Positions 16,681 to 25,518 of a DNA stretch of 64,000 bases are shown one piece after another. The notes beneath the pieces are model-generated. The model was not told the DNA's origin. It saw nothing but the letters and a program-made list of their open reading frames with translations, and did not search any database. The position numbers were made by a program, and so were the translations under genes. Numbering within the stretch: the stretch's first letter is position 1; each line of letters opens with the position of its first letter. Source of the DNA: Haloprofundus marisrubri (GTDB lineage Archaea > Halobacteriota > Halobacteria > Halobacteriales > Haloferacaceae); NCBI RefSeq assembly GCF_001469955.1, contig NZ_LOPU01000029.1, forward strand, positions 1-64,000, written 5' to 3'.

Positions 16681-18081
16681 ATGTCGAAACACGCAGAACA
16701 AGTACTAGATACCGAAACCGTCGAGACTCTCGGGTCGAAACTTCGAGGCGACGCGCTTCACCCGACTGACGAGGGCTACGACGACGCCCGGACGATTTGG
16801 AACGCGATGATAGACCGATACCCGGCGATTATCGCCCAGTGCGCGGGCACCGCCGACGTGATGACGTCGCTGGCGTTCGCGCGCGACAACGACCTCGAAA
16901 TATCGGTTCGCGGCGGCGGCCACAACATCGCCGGCAACGCCGTCTGCGACGACGGGATGATGATAGACCTCTCTCCGATGTCGTCGGTTCGCATCGACCC
17001 CGAGCGGAAAATCGCCCGCGTCGGCCCCGGCGCGACGCTCGCGGACTTCGACCACGAAGCCCAGATGTTCGGTCTCGCCACGCCCGTGGGTTACAACTCC
17101 ACGACCGGTATCGCCGGATTGACGCTCGGCGGCGGGTTCGGATGGCTCTCGCGGAAGTTCGGACTAACGCTCGACAACCTCCGCGCGGCGGACGTCGTCA
17201 CCGCCGACGTCAGACTCCGTCACGCGAGCGAAGACGAGAATCCGGACCTCTTCTGGGGTATCCGCGGCGGCGGCGGAAACTTCGGCATCGTCACCTCCTT
17301 CGAGTTCGACCTCCACGAAGTCGGTCCCGAAATTCTCTCGGGGGTTATCGTCCATCCGCTCGAAGACGCGTCCGACCGGATTCACGAGTACCGCGAACTC
17401 GCCGCCGACGCGCCCGACGAGGTGACCGTCTGGTTCGTCATCCGTCACGCGCCGCCGCTTCCCATCATCCCCGAGGAGTGGCACGGCGAGAAGGTGCTCA
17501 TCTTCGCGGCGTACTACCACGGCGGACTCGACGAGGGCGAGAGAGCGCTCGAACCGTTCCGTGACCTCGGCGACCCGATCGCCGACGCCATCGGACCGCA
17601 CCAGTACGCCGAGTGGCAGGGGGCGTTCGACCCGCTGCTCGCACCCGGTGCGCGCAACTACTGGAAGTCGCACAACTTCGAGGAGATGACCGACGGGATG
17701 ATTTCGACGTTCGTGGAGTACGCGGAGACGATTCCGACGCCGCACACCGAAATCGCCGTCGCCCAACTCGGCGGGGCGACAAACCGGGTTCCGGTCGACG
17801 CGACGGCGTATCCGCACCGAGACGCGGAGTTCCTGATGAACCTCCACACGCGGTGGGAAGAGCCCGAACAGGACGAGATGTGCATCGAGTGGGCGCGTGA
17901 CCTCCACGAGGCGATGAAACCGCACGCGACCGGCGGCGTCTACGTCAACTTCATCCCCGAAGACGTGGGCGAGGAGCGCGCTGCCTACCGCGAGAACTAC
18001 GAGCGACTGACCGAACTCAAAGCTCGCTACGACCCCGACAACGTGTTCTCGATGAACCAGAACGTCGAACCGTCGGCGTAA
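16681..18081 (+). CDS. FAD-linked oxidoreductase, berberine-bridge/FAD_binding_4 type
   Basis: 466 aa from the ATG at 16681; upstream in-frame starts are not protein-like. N-terminal PCMH-type FAD domain with ISVRGGGHNIAGN, where the His is a likely covalent flavin site, and LGGGFGWLSRKFGL. The C-terminal BBE segment ends in YRENYERLTELKARYDPDNVF. Members oxidise alcohols, sugars or alkaloid-like substrates with O2. Haloarchaeal members are common and mostly uncharacterised. It ends 57 bases from the convergent FilR1-like regulator. An AATATTTCAC stretch about 60 bases upstream may be the promoter. Confidence 0.9.
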   Translation: MSKHAEQVLDTETVETLGSKLRGDALHPTDEGYDDARTIWNAMIDRYPAIIAQCAGTADVMTSLAFARDNDLEISVRGGGHNIAGNAVCDDGMMIDLSPMSSVRIDPERKIARVGPGATLADFDHEAQMFGLATPVGYNSTTGIAGLTLGGGFGWLSRKFGLTLDNLRAADVVTADVRLRHASEDENPDLFWGIRGGGGNFGIVTSFEFDLHEVGPEILSGVIVHPLEDASDRIHEYRELAADAPDEVTVWFVIRHAPPLPIIPEEWHGEKVLIFAAYYHGGLDEGERALEPFRDLGDPIADAIGPHQYAEWQGAFDPLLAPGARNYWKSHNFEEMTDGMISTFVEYAETIPTPHTEIAVAQLGGATNRVPVDATAYPHRDAEFLMNLHTRWEEPEQDEMCIEWARDLHEAMKPHATGGVYVNFIPEDVGEERAAYRENYERLTELKARYDPDNVFSMNQNVEPSA

Positions 18082-18138
18082 ACGCCCTCTCGGTCGTTTC
18101 TTCGTTTCTTCTCCGCACCGATTCGGCGCTTTCCGCGT

Positions 18139-18957
18139 TCAGGCGACTCTGTCGCTCAGTGGCGTCTGCGGTCTCGCTTCGAGTGGCTCTGCCTCCGTTC
18201 GATACTGTTCGTACAGCGACTCCGCCCACGCGCGAACGTCGGGTGCGTCCGTGTCGACGACGGCGTGAAGCAGCCCAGTGTCCGGGTCGAGACAGCAGAT
18301 ACAGACTCTCTCGTCGAACAGACTCACCCCGCATCGGTCCTCGTCGGGCAGGTTCTCGTGGACGAGCACCGTACAGTTTCGATTCCCGAGCGCTTCGGCG
18401 GCCTGTTCCGGATACGACGACACCACGGATTCGAGAACCCGTGGCGAGTAGATGTACTCCATCTCCATCCCTGCGAGCAGGTTGTGCTGGACCGTCTCCA
18501 CGTTCCGCGTTTTCAAGATGGTCGTTCCGAATCCACGCAGCCTGTCGGTTTCGTCTATCAACTCGCCGACTCGCTCGACCGGTTCGTACGGATATCCCGG
18601 TCCGGGGTACGAGACGACGGCGTCGGTGAACTGGTCGACCGAAAACTCTCGTAGCTCGCCCGGGACGACCGGCCAGACGTCTCGTAACTTCCGTTCCATC
18701 GCCATCGCGTCGACGAGGCCGAGAAATCGGTCGGCGATGAACCGTCCTAAGGAGGTGAGTTCGTACCGTCGGCCGTCGCGGACGACCCACTGTCGCTCGT
18801 CGAAATCACCGAGCACGCGACCGACCGTCGACGACGAAGCCTCGGTCGCTTCCAAGAGTTCGCGTCGACTGCGCGGACCTCGAACGAGCGCTTCGAGTGC
18901 GAGCACGCGGTGCTCCGACCGTGCGAGAAACTCGATATCGTCGAGGCGATTCGACAT
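18139..18957 (-). CDS. HTH transcriptional regulator, FilR1/DUF1724-like
   Basis: 272 aa from the ATG at 18957. Residues 5-70 are a winged helix of ArsR type (LDDIEFLARSEHRVLALEALV ... SRRELLEATEASSSTVGRVLGDF). The middle and C-terminal part (VVPGELREFSVDQFTDAVVSYP ... LLAGMEMEYIYSPRVLESVV ... VLVHENLP) matches the ligand-binding domain seen in FilR1-type archaeal regulators. Cytosolic DNA-binding protein. A small-molecule sensor role is known for the family in general. Possibly controls the convergent FAD oxidase, which is untested. Confidence 0.85.
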   Translation of the reverse strand: MSNRLDDIEFLARSEHRVLALEALVRGPRSRRELLEATEASSSTVGRVLGDFDERQWVVRDGRRYELTSLGRFIADRFLGLVDAMAMERKLRDVWPVVPGELREFSVDQFTDAVVSYPGPGYPYEPVERVGELIDETDRLRGFGTTILKTRNVETVQHNLLAGMEMEYIYSPRVLESVVSSYPEQAAEALGNRNCTVLVHENLPDEDRCGVSLFDERVCICCLDPDTGLLHAVVDTDAPDVRAWAESLYEQYRTEAEPLEARPQTPLSDRVA

Positions 18958-19058
18958 GGTAACAGTACGCATTGCACCGGAATAACGTTCGTATCCGTCG
19001 GCGATGGCGACTTTCAGAGACGCGACTGCCTTCGGCCCCGGTCAGTGAAGAACTCCGG

Positions 19059-19745
19059 CTACGACACGTCCGAGAGCTGTTCGACCGTTCGCTCGCGGCC
19101 GTCGACGAACGCCGACTCCAGCGCTCGTGCGACCGTCTCGGCGTCGCCGTCGCCGCCGGCGCGCGCGACGCTGCCGACCGAACCGGGGTCGAACGGAACC
19201 GAGAGTGCCTCGTACACCGGTTCTAATACTCCCGAAATTTCCTCGTGGTCGGCGACGAGCACGCACCCGGAGACGAGCGCCGCACCCTTGCGGACGCGCT
19301 GGGCGATACCCGCGATTTTTCCCGCGGACTGCACCGAGTGCGCACCGGGGCAGAACGAGTCGGGTGGTTCGCCGCGTTCGGCGTCGACCCCCACCGTTTC
19401 GAGTCCGCGAATCACCGTCGCCACCGCGTCGTCGTACCGCTCGTCCAACCCGCGGCGCATGTCTTCGACCGGCCGCGCGTGTGCGAACGCGAGCGTCGTC
19501 CCCGTGTAGGCGACGGCCCGGCCGCCGACGCTCCGTTCGATGGCGGGATAGCCGCGTTCCTCGGCCGCTTCGCGGGCGGCATCGTAGCCGTCGGCGCGGG
19601 TGTCGCGTCGTCCGAACGCCATCTGGCGCGCTGGCGACCAGACGCGCAGCGCGGGTACGCCCGTCTCGGCGACGTCTTCGAGCAACGTCGCCGTCACCTC
19701 GCGGTCTGCGTCCCGGTCGCTCGCTCTCCCACGTACGACTCGCAT
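19059..19745 (-). CDS. Lipoate-protein ligase/octanoyltransferase family (BPL/LPL fold)
   Basis: 228 aa. Motifs follow LplA: AFGRRDTRADG, a Gly-rich substrate loop RSVGGRAVAYTGTTLAFAH, CPGAHSVQSAGKIAGIAQRV with the conserved Lys, then GCVLVADH. The fold attaches lipoyl or octanoyl groups to 2-oxoacid dehydrogenase E2 or glycine cleavage H protein. The canonical R-x-x-G-G-G is RSVGGRA here, a slight change. The C-terminal accessory domain is absent, as in split archaeal LplA systems where LplB is a separate gene; I see none in the window. Confidence 0.82.
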   Translation of the reverse strand: MRVVRGRASDRDADREVTATLLEDVAETGVPALRVWSPARQMAFGRRDTRADGYDAAREAAEERGYPAIERSVGGRAVAYTGTTLAFAHARPVEDMRRGLDERYDDAVATVIRGLETVGVDAERGEPPDSFCPGAHSVQSAGKIAGIAQRVRKGAALVSGCVLVADHEEISGVLEPVYEALSVPFDPGSVGSVARAGGDGDAETVARALESAFVDGRERTVEQLSDVS

Positions 19746-19870
19746 ACTGCCCTCTGCGCACTCGCCGTACCTAACCTAACCGCCTCGGCTATCACCTTCG
19801 CACTTCGAGTCTCGCATCTCGAACTGCGGGGTTCGACGGGGCTATTGCCTCGGACTCCTACCACTCTACA

Positions 19871-20782
19871 ATGGCGGTTACGCTCTCTTCGTCCGTCGCC
19901 GAGCGCTACCGGCGCTTCTCGCTGTACAACTCGCCGTATCCCGCCCACGACACCGGGTGCGCCGTCGACTTCTACCCCGAGACGAACGACGGTCTGTCGC
20001 CGGTTTCGGGCGAAGTATTGGATACGAAATCGGTTCGTGCACCGCCGAAGCCGTACGCCGTCGAAGAAGACCACCTCATCCTGATTTCGGTCGACGAAGC
20101 GAACTCGCCGGGGGTCCGGTTCGACGACCCGGAGTCCGACTACGTCGCCCGCGTTCTCCACGTCGACCCGGCGGTCGAACCGGGCGACTACGTCGAGGTC
20201 GGCGAGTCGCTCGGCGAGATGGTCCGGTCGGGATTCTTCGGGCAGTGGGTCGACAATCACGTCCACCTCGGCTTCCGCCGCGCCGACCAGAACGCCTACC
20301 GCGCGGGCGGGTCGCTACCGCTCGCGCTCGACGTGCCAGTGGAACCACTCGCATGGGACGGAACTGGAACCGTCGTCGGCGTGGGCGAAACGCACGCACT
20401 GCTGGACTCGCCGTCGCACCCCGAACCCGGCCGATATTTCGCGGGTATCGCCGCCGACGACGGCCGTGTGCTCGACGGGGGAGTGGCCCACTACACGGGC
20501 GGCGGCGTTCTCTCGTCGCCCGGTGGTGACGAGGTGGCGACGACAGATGCACCGCTCTCGTTTCTGGAGTTTCCGGTCGGGTCGGTGAGCGGACGCGACG
20601 TACACTGGGAGTCGTTCGACGTCGTCGCCAACGGCGAGCGAGCGACCGGTCTCTCGTTGTTCGCGGCGCAGGATTCGCGGTTCGGCGCGAAACTCGTCTT
20701 CCACGAGGGCCACGAGTTCGCCCTCGGCGACGCGGTTCGCGTCGAACTCACGGCGAGCGACGACCCGATTCGACTCGGATGA
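19871..20782 (+). CDS. M23 (LytM)-like domain protein with C-terminal beta domain
   Basis: 303 aa. The N-terminal 140 residues follow the M23 layout: HDTGCAVDFYP with His26 and Asp33 in place of HxG(x)D, DGLSPVSGEVL, LHVDPAVEPGDYVEVGESLG, and an HVH (130-132) matching the HxH zinc pair. The remaining half is beta-rich and unassigned. M23 enzymes in bacteria cut peptidoglycan, which haloarchaea lack. The protein has no signal peptide, so it is likely cytosolic with another substrate, or a lipoyl/hybrid-fold relative. The fold call rests on motif order. Confidence 0.65.
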   Translation: MAVTLSSSVAERYRRFSLYNSPYPAHDTGCAVDFYPETNDGLSPVSGEVLDTKSVRAPPKPYAVEEDHLILISVDEANSPGVRFDDPESDYVARVLHVDPAVEPGDYVEVGESLGEMVRSGFFGQWVDNHVHLGFRRADQNAYRAGGSLPLALDVPVEPLAWDGTGTVVGVGETHALLDSPSHPEPGRYFAGIAADDGRVLDGGVAHYTGGGVLSSPGGDEVATTDAPLSFLEFPVGSVSGRDVHWESFDVVANGERATGLSLFAAQDSRFGAKLVFHEGHEFALGDAVRVELTASDDPIRLG

Positions 20783-20880
20783 GGCGGTGAGTCGGTGAGC
20801 GGAGCATCGAAAAGAGTGGACTCGGTCAGGTGACGGGTCTCAGTCGCTTCGTCGGGCACGATTTGCCGCTGTTCGCCGCT

Positions 20881-21459
20881 TCAGCCGTGTTTTTCGCGGT
20901 GGTGTTGCTTCCGCTCGGTGTACGTCTCGTCGGCCTCGACTTTCTGCCACCACGCTTCGTAGACGAGGGCCGCCTCGCGCTTGTCGTCGTCGGCCCAGTG
21001 CTGCGGTTCGCACTCCTTGCCGTCGTCGTCGTACTTCTTGCCGCCGGGGTAGCGCGCGTAGCGCATCGCGCGGGTGTAGCCCATCTGGAGATACTTGCGG
21101 GCCATATCCATCCCGACGAAGTCGTCTCGGTCACGGTAGTCGAGAAAGCGGTTGTAGATGGCTTCGCCGGACCCGTCGGCCGAGGCGCGGTCGGTGTAAC
21201 TCCACAACTGGAGGAGTTCGTCCTTGTACGGTTGGACTTTGAACACGCCTTCCTCGCCACGGCCCACCGAGTAGCACTCGGGGTGGTCCCGGAAGTTCGT
21301 CTCGTACTCCGGGCCACTGTTCGTCGTCTCGGACGCGTCGTTGGCGGACGCCGCGTCGTCGTTGGTCGCCGATTCGGTGCTGTCGGTGTTCTCGGTGCTG
21401 TCCGGCCTGTCCGCCTCCGACTCGTCGTCCGCCCGACTTCCGCCCGACGTTGAGTCCAT
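20881..21459 (-). CDS. DUF4385-like conserved protein
   Basis: 192 aa from the ATG at 21459. A disordered acidic N-terminus (1-50, S/T/D/N rich) is followed by a conserved domain with RDHPECYSVGRGEEGVF, LLQLWSYTD, YLQMGYTRAMRYARYPGG and the C-terminal YEAWWQKVEADETY. This resembles DUF4385, found in many halophiles and bacteria, without a known function. A basic His-rich end (RKQHHREKHG) closes the protein. Divergent from the thioesterase at 21552. Confidence 0.78.
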   Translation of the reverse strand: MDSTSGGSRADDESEADRPDSTENTDSTESATNDDAASANDASETTNSGPEYETNFRDHPECYSVGRGEEGVFKVQPYKDELLQLWSYTDRASADGSGEAIYNRFLDYRDRDDFVGMDMARKYLQMGYTRAMRYARYPGGKKYDDDGKECEPQHWADDDKREAALVYEAWWQKVEADETYTERKQHHREKHG

Positions 21460-21551
21460 GTGCCTCATACATCGTGCACCCGTATTACTCCACCGTCGCG
21501 CCGTGGTTCCGAAACCGGCGGCTACAAACCGTTCGGCGGGAGAGAACGACC

Positions 21552-21998
21552 ATGGACGACTCGGACTCCTTTCAGGAGGCTGCCGCCGTGCTCCAGCAGT
21601 TCATCGAACAGGAACACGGCTACCTCTCGTGGCTGAACACGGGTGTCGACAGCCTCGAACGCGGGCGCGTCGTGATGTCGATTCCGTACGACGAGAAACT
21701 CACGAACACCACGTCACCGCCGACCATCCACGGCGGCGTCGCCGCGACGCTCATCGACACCGCTGGCGGCATCGCTCAGCGGTCGACGTTCGACGACCCG
21801 ACGCAGGGCGGCGTCGCCACGGTGAACCTCAACGTCAACTACCTGCGCCGCGCGTCCGGCGACCTGACGGCAACAGCGGAGGTCATCCGAACCGGCGGCA
21901 GTATCGGCGTCAGCGACATCACCGTCGAGAGTCCGACTCCCGATGGCGGTACCGAAGCCGTCGCCACCGGACAGGCCGCGTATCGAATCTTTAGATAA
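21552..21998 (+). CDS. PaaI-type hotdog thioesterase
   Basis: 148 aa from the ATG at 21552. Hotdog fold pattern with the PaaI motif HGGVAATLIDTAGGIA: HGG plus the catalytic Asp. It continues with VNLNVNYLRRASGDLTATAEVIRTGGS and a final VATGQAAYRIF strand. Hydrolyses acyl-CoA or aryl-CoA thioesters in the cytosol. In haloarchaea, which make isoprenoid lipids, likely a clean-up enzyme for CoA esters. Substrate not deducible. Confidence 0.9.
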   Translation: MDDSDSFQEAAAVLQQFIEQEHGYLSWLNTGVDSLERGRVVMSIPYDEKLTNTTSPPTIHGGVAATLIDTAGGIAQRSTFDDPTQGGVATVNLNVNYLRRASGDLTATAEVIRTGGSIGVSDITVESPTPDGGTEAVATGQAAYRIFR

Positions 21999-22041
21999 TC
22001 GCGTTTCTCTTTCTCTCTCGGCTGTACCGATAGCTGCGTTC

Positions 22042-23022
22042 CTACCGGCCGTTCAGATACCCCGGCCGACTCCCGTCGCCCAGTGACAAGGTGAGACAGC
22101 GAACCGACCCGCCGGCCTTCTGGAACTCGTCGGTGCAGACCGCTGTCGTCTCGTAGCCGTGTGCCTCTAACAGCGCGGCGGTCTTCGGGTTGCCGCGGCT
22201 CATAATCACGCGTTCGCCGTCGACGGAGTGGAGGTTACACGCCAACCCGCCGGTCGACTCGTCGACGGGGGCGTCGATGACCGTCTCGAACAGCGCATGA
22301 ATCGTCGCCAATCCCTCGTCGGTAAATGCCTCAGACTGAATCAGCACGGTCTCCTCGTCCAGCGGGGCGAAACAGACGTCGAGGTGGTAGTAGTTCTCGT
22401 CGGTGAGTTCGAGCGTCACGACGCGGACGCCGAGTCGGTCGGCTATCTCGTCGTACGCGCGCTTGTCGCTGCGGATGCCGTAGCCACCCCACAGCAGTTC
22501 ACGGCCGGGGTGCCAGATGGCGTCGCCGCCGCCCTCGAAGCGCGTCCCCGGTGCGAGCGACATCGTCCGGTAGCCGTTCTCCTGACACCACGCGCCGAAG
22601 TACGTCGGTTCGTCGACTCGCTCCGCGTTCGACATCGCCGCGAGAACGACGCCGTCACCGTCGGGCGTCGCTACCCCGTGGTTCGCGCAGAACACCATAT
22701 CCGGCAGGCCTTCCGGCGGGAGCGTCTTGCGTTCGGTCGATAGCGACGCCCATACCTCGTCGGGGTCGAAGACGAGTACCCGTGACGCGTACTCCTCGTA
22801 CGCTTCTTGGAGCGTTTCCCACTGTTCGGTCGCCGCCGTGCCGTCGACCTCACCGCCCATGTACGGGTTGATGTGGTAGCGAACGTCGAAGTACTGCGGA
22901 CTGACGAGCAAAACGGTCTCGTGGTCCTGTCGGGAGGGGATAGATTCGAGGTCGAAGTCGAGTACGCGCGCCGTGTCGTACACACGGCCGACCTGCGTCA
23001 CGTCGCGGGAATCGATTGCCAT
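22042..23022 (-). CDS. DDAH-like amidinohydrolase (guanidino-group-modifying superfamily)
   Basis: 326 aa from the ATG at 23022. Active-site features of dimethylarginine dimethylaminohydrolase are present: MVFCANHG, RFEGGGDAI (Glu/Asp), YYHLDVCFAPLD (catalytic His/Asp), and the C-terminal GGSVRCLTL with the nucleophilic Cys. The family breaks C-N bonds of guanidines (methyl-arginine, arginine, agmatine). In archaea it may act in arginine use or as an ornithine-producing dihydrolase. The AT-rich stretch upstream (23023-23110) should contain its promoter. Confidence 0.87.
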   Translation of the reverse strand: MAIDSRDVTQVGRVYDTARVLDFDLESIPSRQDHETVLLVSPQYFDVRYHINPYMGGEVDGTAATEQWETLQEAYEEYASRVLVFDPDEVWASLSTERKTLPPEGLPDMVFCANHGVATPDGDGVVLAAMSNAERVDEPTYFGAWCQENGYRTMSLAPGTRFEGGGDAIWHPGRELLWGGYGIRSDKRAYDEIADRLGVRVVTLELTDENYYHLDVCFAPLDEETVLIQSEAFTDEGLATIHALFETVIDAPVDESTGGLACNLHSVDGERVIMSRGNPKTAALLEAHGYETTAVCTDEFQKAGGSVRCLTLSLGDGSRPGYLNGR

Positions 23023-23156
23023 GGTAACAGCCTTCAACCCATCTGATTGTAAATCCTTCCCCAAAAAGCAGACTATTCTTCATTGATTGTCGTGCTAGTA
23101 ACCGAATAAAACTCAATATTTACACAAAAATAAGCCTTTGAATTGGTCTTTGTCAA

Positions 23157-23726
23157 TCAGACAAAGGTCACTTCGCCGAGCGTCGTCGTCTCGCCGAACA
23201 GCCAGTCGGCGTGGTCGACGGCGTACTCCTTGTGTGCTTCCTCGATGTGGCCGATTGCGTCGGTCACGAGTACCGGACGGAAATCGCGGAGGCCGGCGCT
23301 GCCGGCGGTGTGGAGTACACAGACGTTCGCCAGCGTTCCACAGATGAGCAAGTCCTTCACGCCGTGGGCGTTCAGCCACCCCTCCAACTCCGTCTGGTAG
23401 AACGCGTCGTAGGTGTGTTTGGTGACGACGTGGTCGTTTTCGCGTACGTCGAGTTCGGAGACGAGTTCGGTCTCCCACGTGCCCTCGACGACGTGTTCGC
23501 CCCAGCGGTCGAACTCGTCGTAGTATTGGTTCTTCTCGAACTGTTCGGGTGGGTGGACGTCGCGGGTGTAGACGACGTGCGCGCCGGCGTCGTGCGCGCG
23601 GTCGACGAGCGTCGACGCCGGGTCGATGGCGTCCTCGCTGGCCGGGGCGTAGAGGCTTCCATCGGTGTGACAGAAGCCGTTCTGCATGTCGACGACGATA
23701 ACGGCGGTTCGGTTAGGGTCGTACAT
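23157..23726 (-). CDS. Nicotinamidase/isochorismatase-family cysteine hydrolase
   Basis: 189 aa from the ATG at 23726. The catalytic triad motifs are visible: VVDMQNGF (Asp), VVTKHTYDAF (Lys) and ICGTLANVCVLHTA (Cys, with the cis-peptide before it). The metal-site DxHxx pattern of nicotinamidase appears as RDVHPPEQF. With nicotinate phosphoribosyltransferase 4.7 kb downstream, deamidation of nicotinamide for NAD salvage is the best guess. Another amidohydrolysis is possible. Confidence 0.85.
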   Translation of the reverse strand: MYDPNRTAVIVVDMQNGFCHTDGSLYAPASEDAIDPASTLVDRAHDAGAHVVYTRDVHPPEQFEKNQYYDEFDRWGEHVVEGTWETELVSELDVRENDHVVTKHTYDAFYQTELEGWLNAHGVKDLLICGTLANVCVLHTAGSAGLRDFRPVLVTDAIGHIEEAHKEYAVDHADWLFGETTTLGEVTFV

Positions 23727-23872
23727 ACTCGTTGCTCCGGTCGCGGCGAGTAAATCGTTTGGTGAGGGGCGTAGTACGGCCACCGCTGCCAGTCGGCCGT
23801 TGGGTGTCCTACGGCGTCGCAGACAGTGACGCCCGGCCGACCGCTTTTCACACTCGAAGCCGTTGTGTGAGT

Positions 23873-25438
23873 ATGCGACGTACACTCGCGGTGGCGGTTG
23901 CCGCGCTGATGGTGCTTTCGGGGTGTGCCGGCTTCGTGGGGTCGGACACCCCCGCGCCGGACTCGACAGCCGCCGGAACCGACGCCGCGGACGACGTTTC
24001 GTCCCCGACGGATACGACCGACGGTACCGATTCGACTGGTGACTCCACCGACGACGCCCCACCGGCCGGTGACGCGCCCGCCTCCGATGCGATGGCGCAA
24101 TCACCGCCGGACCCAGACACCGACAGACTCGGTTGGGAAGGCGGCTACTGGTACAACGAGACGCTGACCGTCGACCAGTCCGACGGCCTCAACGAGTCCG
24201 AACTCGACGCGGTGGTCAACCGCTCGATGGCCCGCGTCGAGCACGTTCGACAACTGGAGTTCGAGGGTTCGGTCCCCGTCGAGGTCATCTCGCGGGCGGA
24301 GTTCCGCAACCAGTCGACCGGAAGCAGCGCGAACTACCCGCCGCAGCGCCGCGCGTTCGACAACGCGAAGTTCGAGGCGCTGTTCATGATAAACGAGTCG
24401 ACGGACTCCATCGCCGTCCAGAACACCAACACCGGCGCGTCCGTCGGTGGCTACTACAGCCCCGCCGACCGACAAATCGTCGTCGTGAGCGAGAACACCA
24501 CCTCGCCGAAACTCAACGAGGTGACGCTCGCCCAAGAGCTGTTCCACGCGCTGCAAGACCAGCAGTTCGACCTGACTCGCTACAACCAGTCGACGCGCGA
24601 GAAACACAACGCCGTCGACGGCATCGTCGAGGGCGACGGCAACTACGTCGACTGGCTCTACGAACAACGCTGTAACGCCGAGTGGAACTGTCTCGAAGAC
24701 AGCGCTCGCAGCGGCGGTGGCGGCGGCCTCGCCAACTACGGCCCGTACCTCATCCAGTACCAACCGTACAGCGACGGTCCGGCGTTCGTCCGTCAACTCC
24801 GCGAACGCGGCGGTTGGGAAGCAGTCAACGCGGCCTACGAGAATCCACCGGCGAGCACCGAACAGACCATCCACCCCAACCGATATCCGAACGACACGCC
24901 GGTCGAACCGACGGTGACCGACCGGACGAGCGGCACGTGGCAGCAACTCGAACCGGAGGGGCGGCCGAACTACGGCGAACTCGGTGAAGCGGGCGTGAAC
25001 GCGATGCTCGTTTACCCGCTGTACGAGACGCAGGGACAGACGCAGATAATCCCCGCCCGACAGTGGTACAACCTGAACGAGAGCGGCGAAATCGAGCAGT
25101 TCGACCCGTTCAACTACGACCATCCGTACACCGACGGCTTCCGCGGTGACCGCTTCGTCGCCTACCAGAACGACGCGGGTGAGACGGGCTACGTCTGGAA
25201 ACTCGTCTGGGACAACTCTTCGGAGGCAAACCAGTTCCTGAACGGCTACGAACGGGTTCTGCAGTTCCGTAGCGCAGAGGAAGTACAGGGAGCTTCCGGC
25301 CCCGGAACCGTCTACCGCATCGCCGAAGGTGACAACGGCTTCGCCGACTCGTTCCGCGTCGTCCAGAACGGCGACACCGTCTACATCGTCAACGCACCGA
25401 CCGTAGAGCAACTGTCGGAAGTCCGCTCGACGGCGTAA
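23873..25438 (+). CDS. Hvo_1808-like surface lipoprotein with altered HExxH (QELFH)
   Basis: 521 aa from the ATG at 23873. Lipobox LSGC at the N-terminus gives a lipid-anchored cell-surface protein, followed by a Thr/Asp/Ser-rich spacer to about residue 80. The conserved domain starts at RLGWEGGYW...LTVDQSDGLNESE. It contains TLAQELFHALQDQQFDL, where the first His of HExxH is Gln221, and a later IVEGDGNY glutamate. Its neighbour keeps HELVH. The domain resembles gluzincin-type metalloproteases; this copy may be catalytically dead or use another ligand. Confidence 0.85.
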   Translation: MRRTLAVAVAALMVLSGCAGFVGSDTPAPDSTAAGTDAADDVSSPTDTTDGTDSTGDSTDDAPPAGDAPASDAMAQSPPDPDTDRLGWEGGYWYNETLTVDQSDGLNESELDAVVNRSMARVEHVRQLEFEGSVPVEVISRAEFRNQSTGSSANYPPQRRAFDNAKFEALFMINESTDSIAVQNTNTGASVGGYYSPADRQIVVVSENTTSPKLNEVTLAQELFHALQDQQFDLTRYNQSTREKHNAVDGIVEGDGNYVDWLYEQRCNAEWNCLEDSARSGGGGGLANYGPYLIQYQPYSDGPAFVRQLRERGGWEAVNAAYENPPASTEQTIHPNRYPNDTPVEPTVTDRTSGTWQQLEPEGRPNYGELGEAGVNAMLVYPLYETQGQTQIIPARQWYNLNESGEIEQFDPFNYDHPYTDGFRGDRFVAYQNDAGETGYVWKLVWDNSSEANQFLNGYERVLQFRSAEEVQGASGPGTVYRIAEGDNGFADSFRVVQNGDTVYIVNAPTVEQLSEVRSTA

Positions 25439-25518
25439 GTCGCCTCGTCGACTTCCGAACCGGCGGTTACTGCATCCCGCGTGGGAACGCTTTTCGCGCC
25501 ACACTCCAAGATAGAGGT

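Noticed and set aside
24101-25504. A 467-residue frame antisense to the first Hvo_1808-like gene
   Set aside because: Shadow frame. The sense protein has a lipobox and conserved paralogue, and the antisense has neither motif nor start signals.
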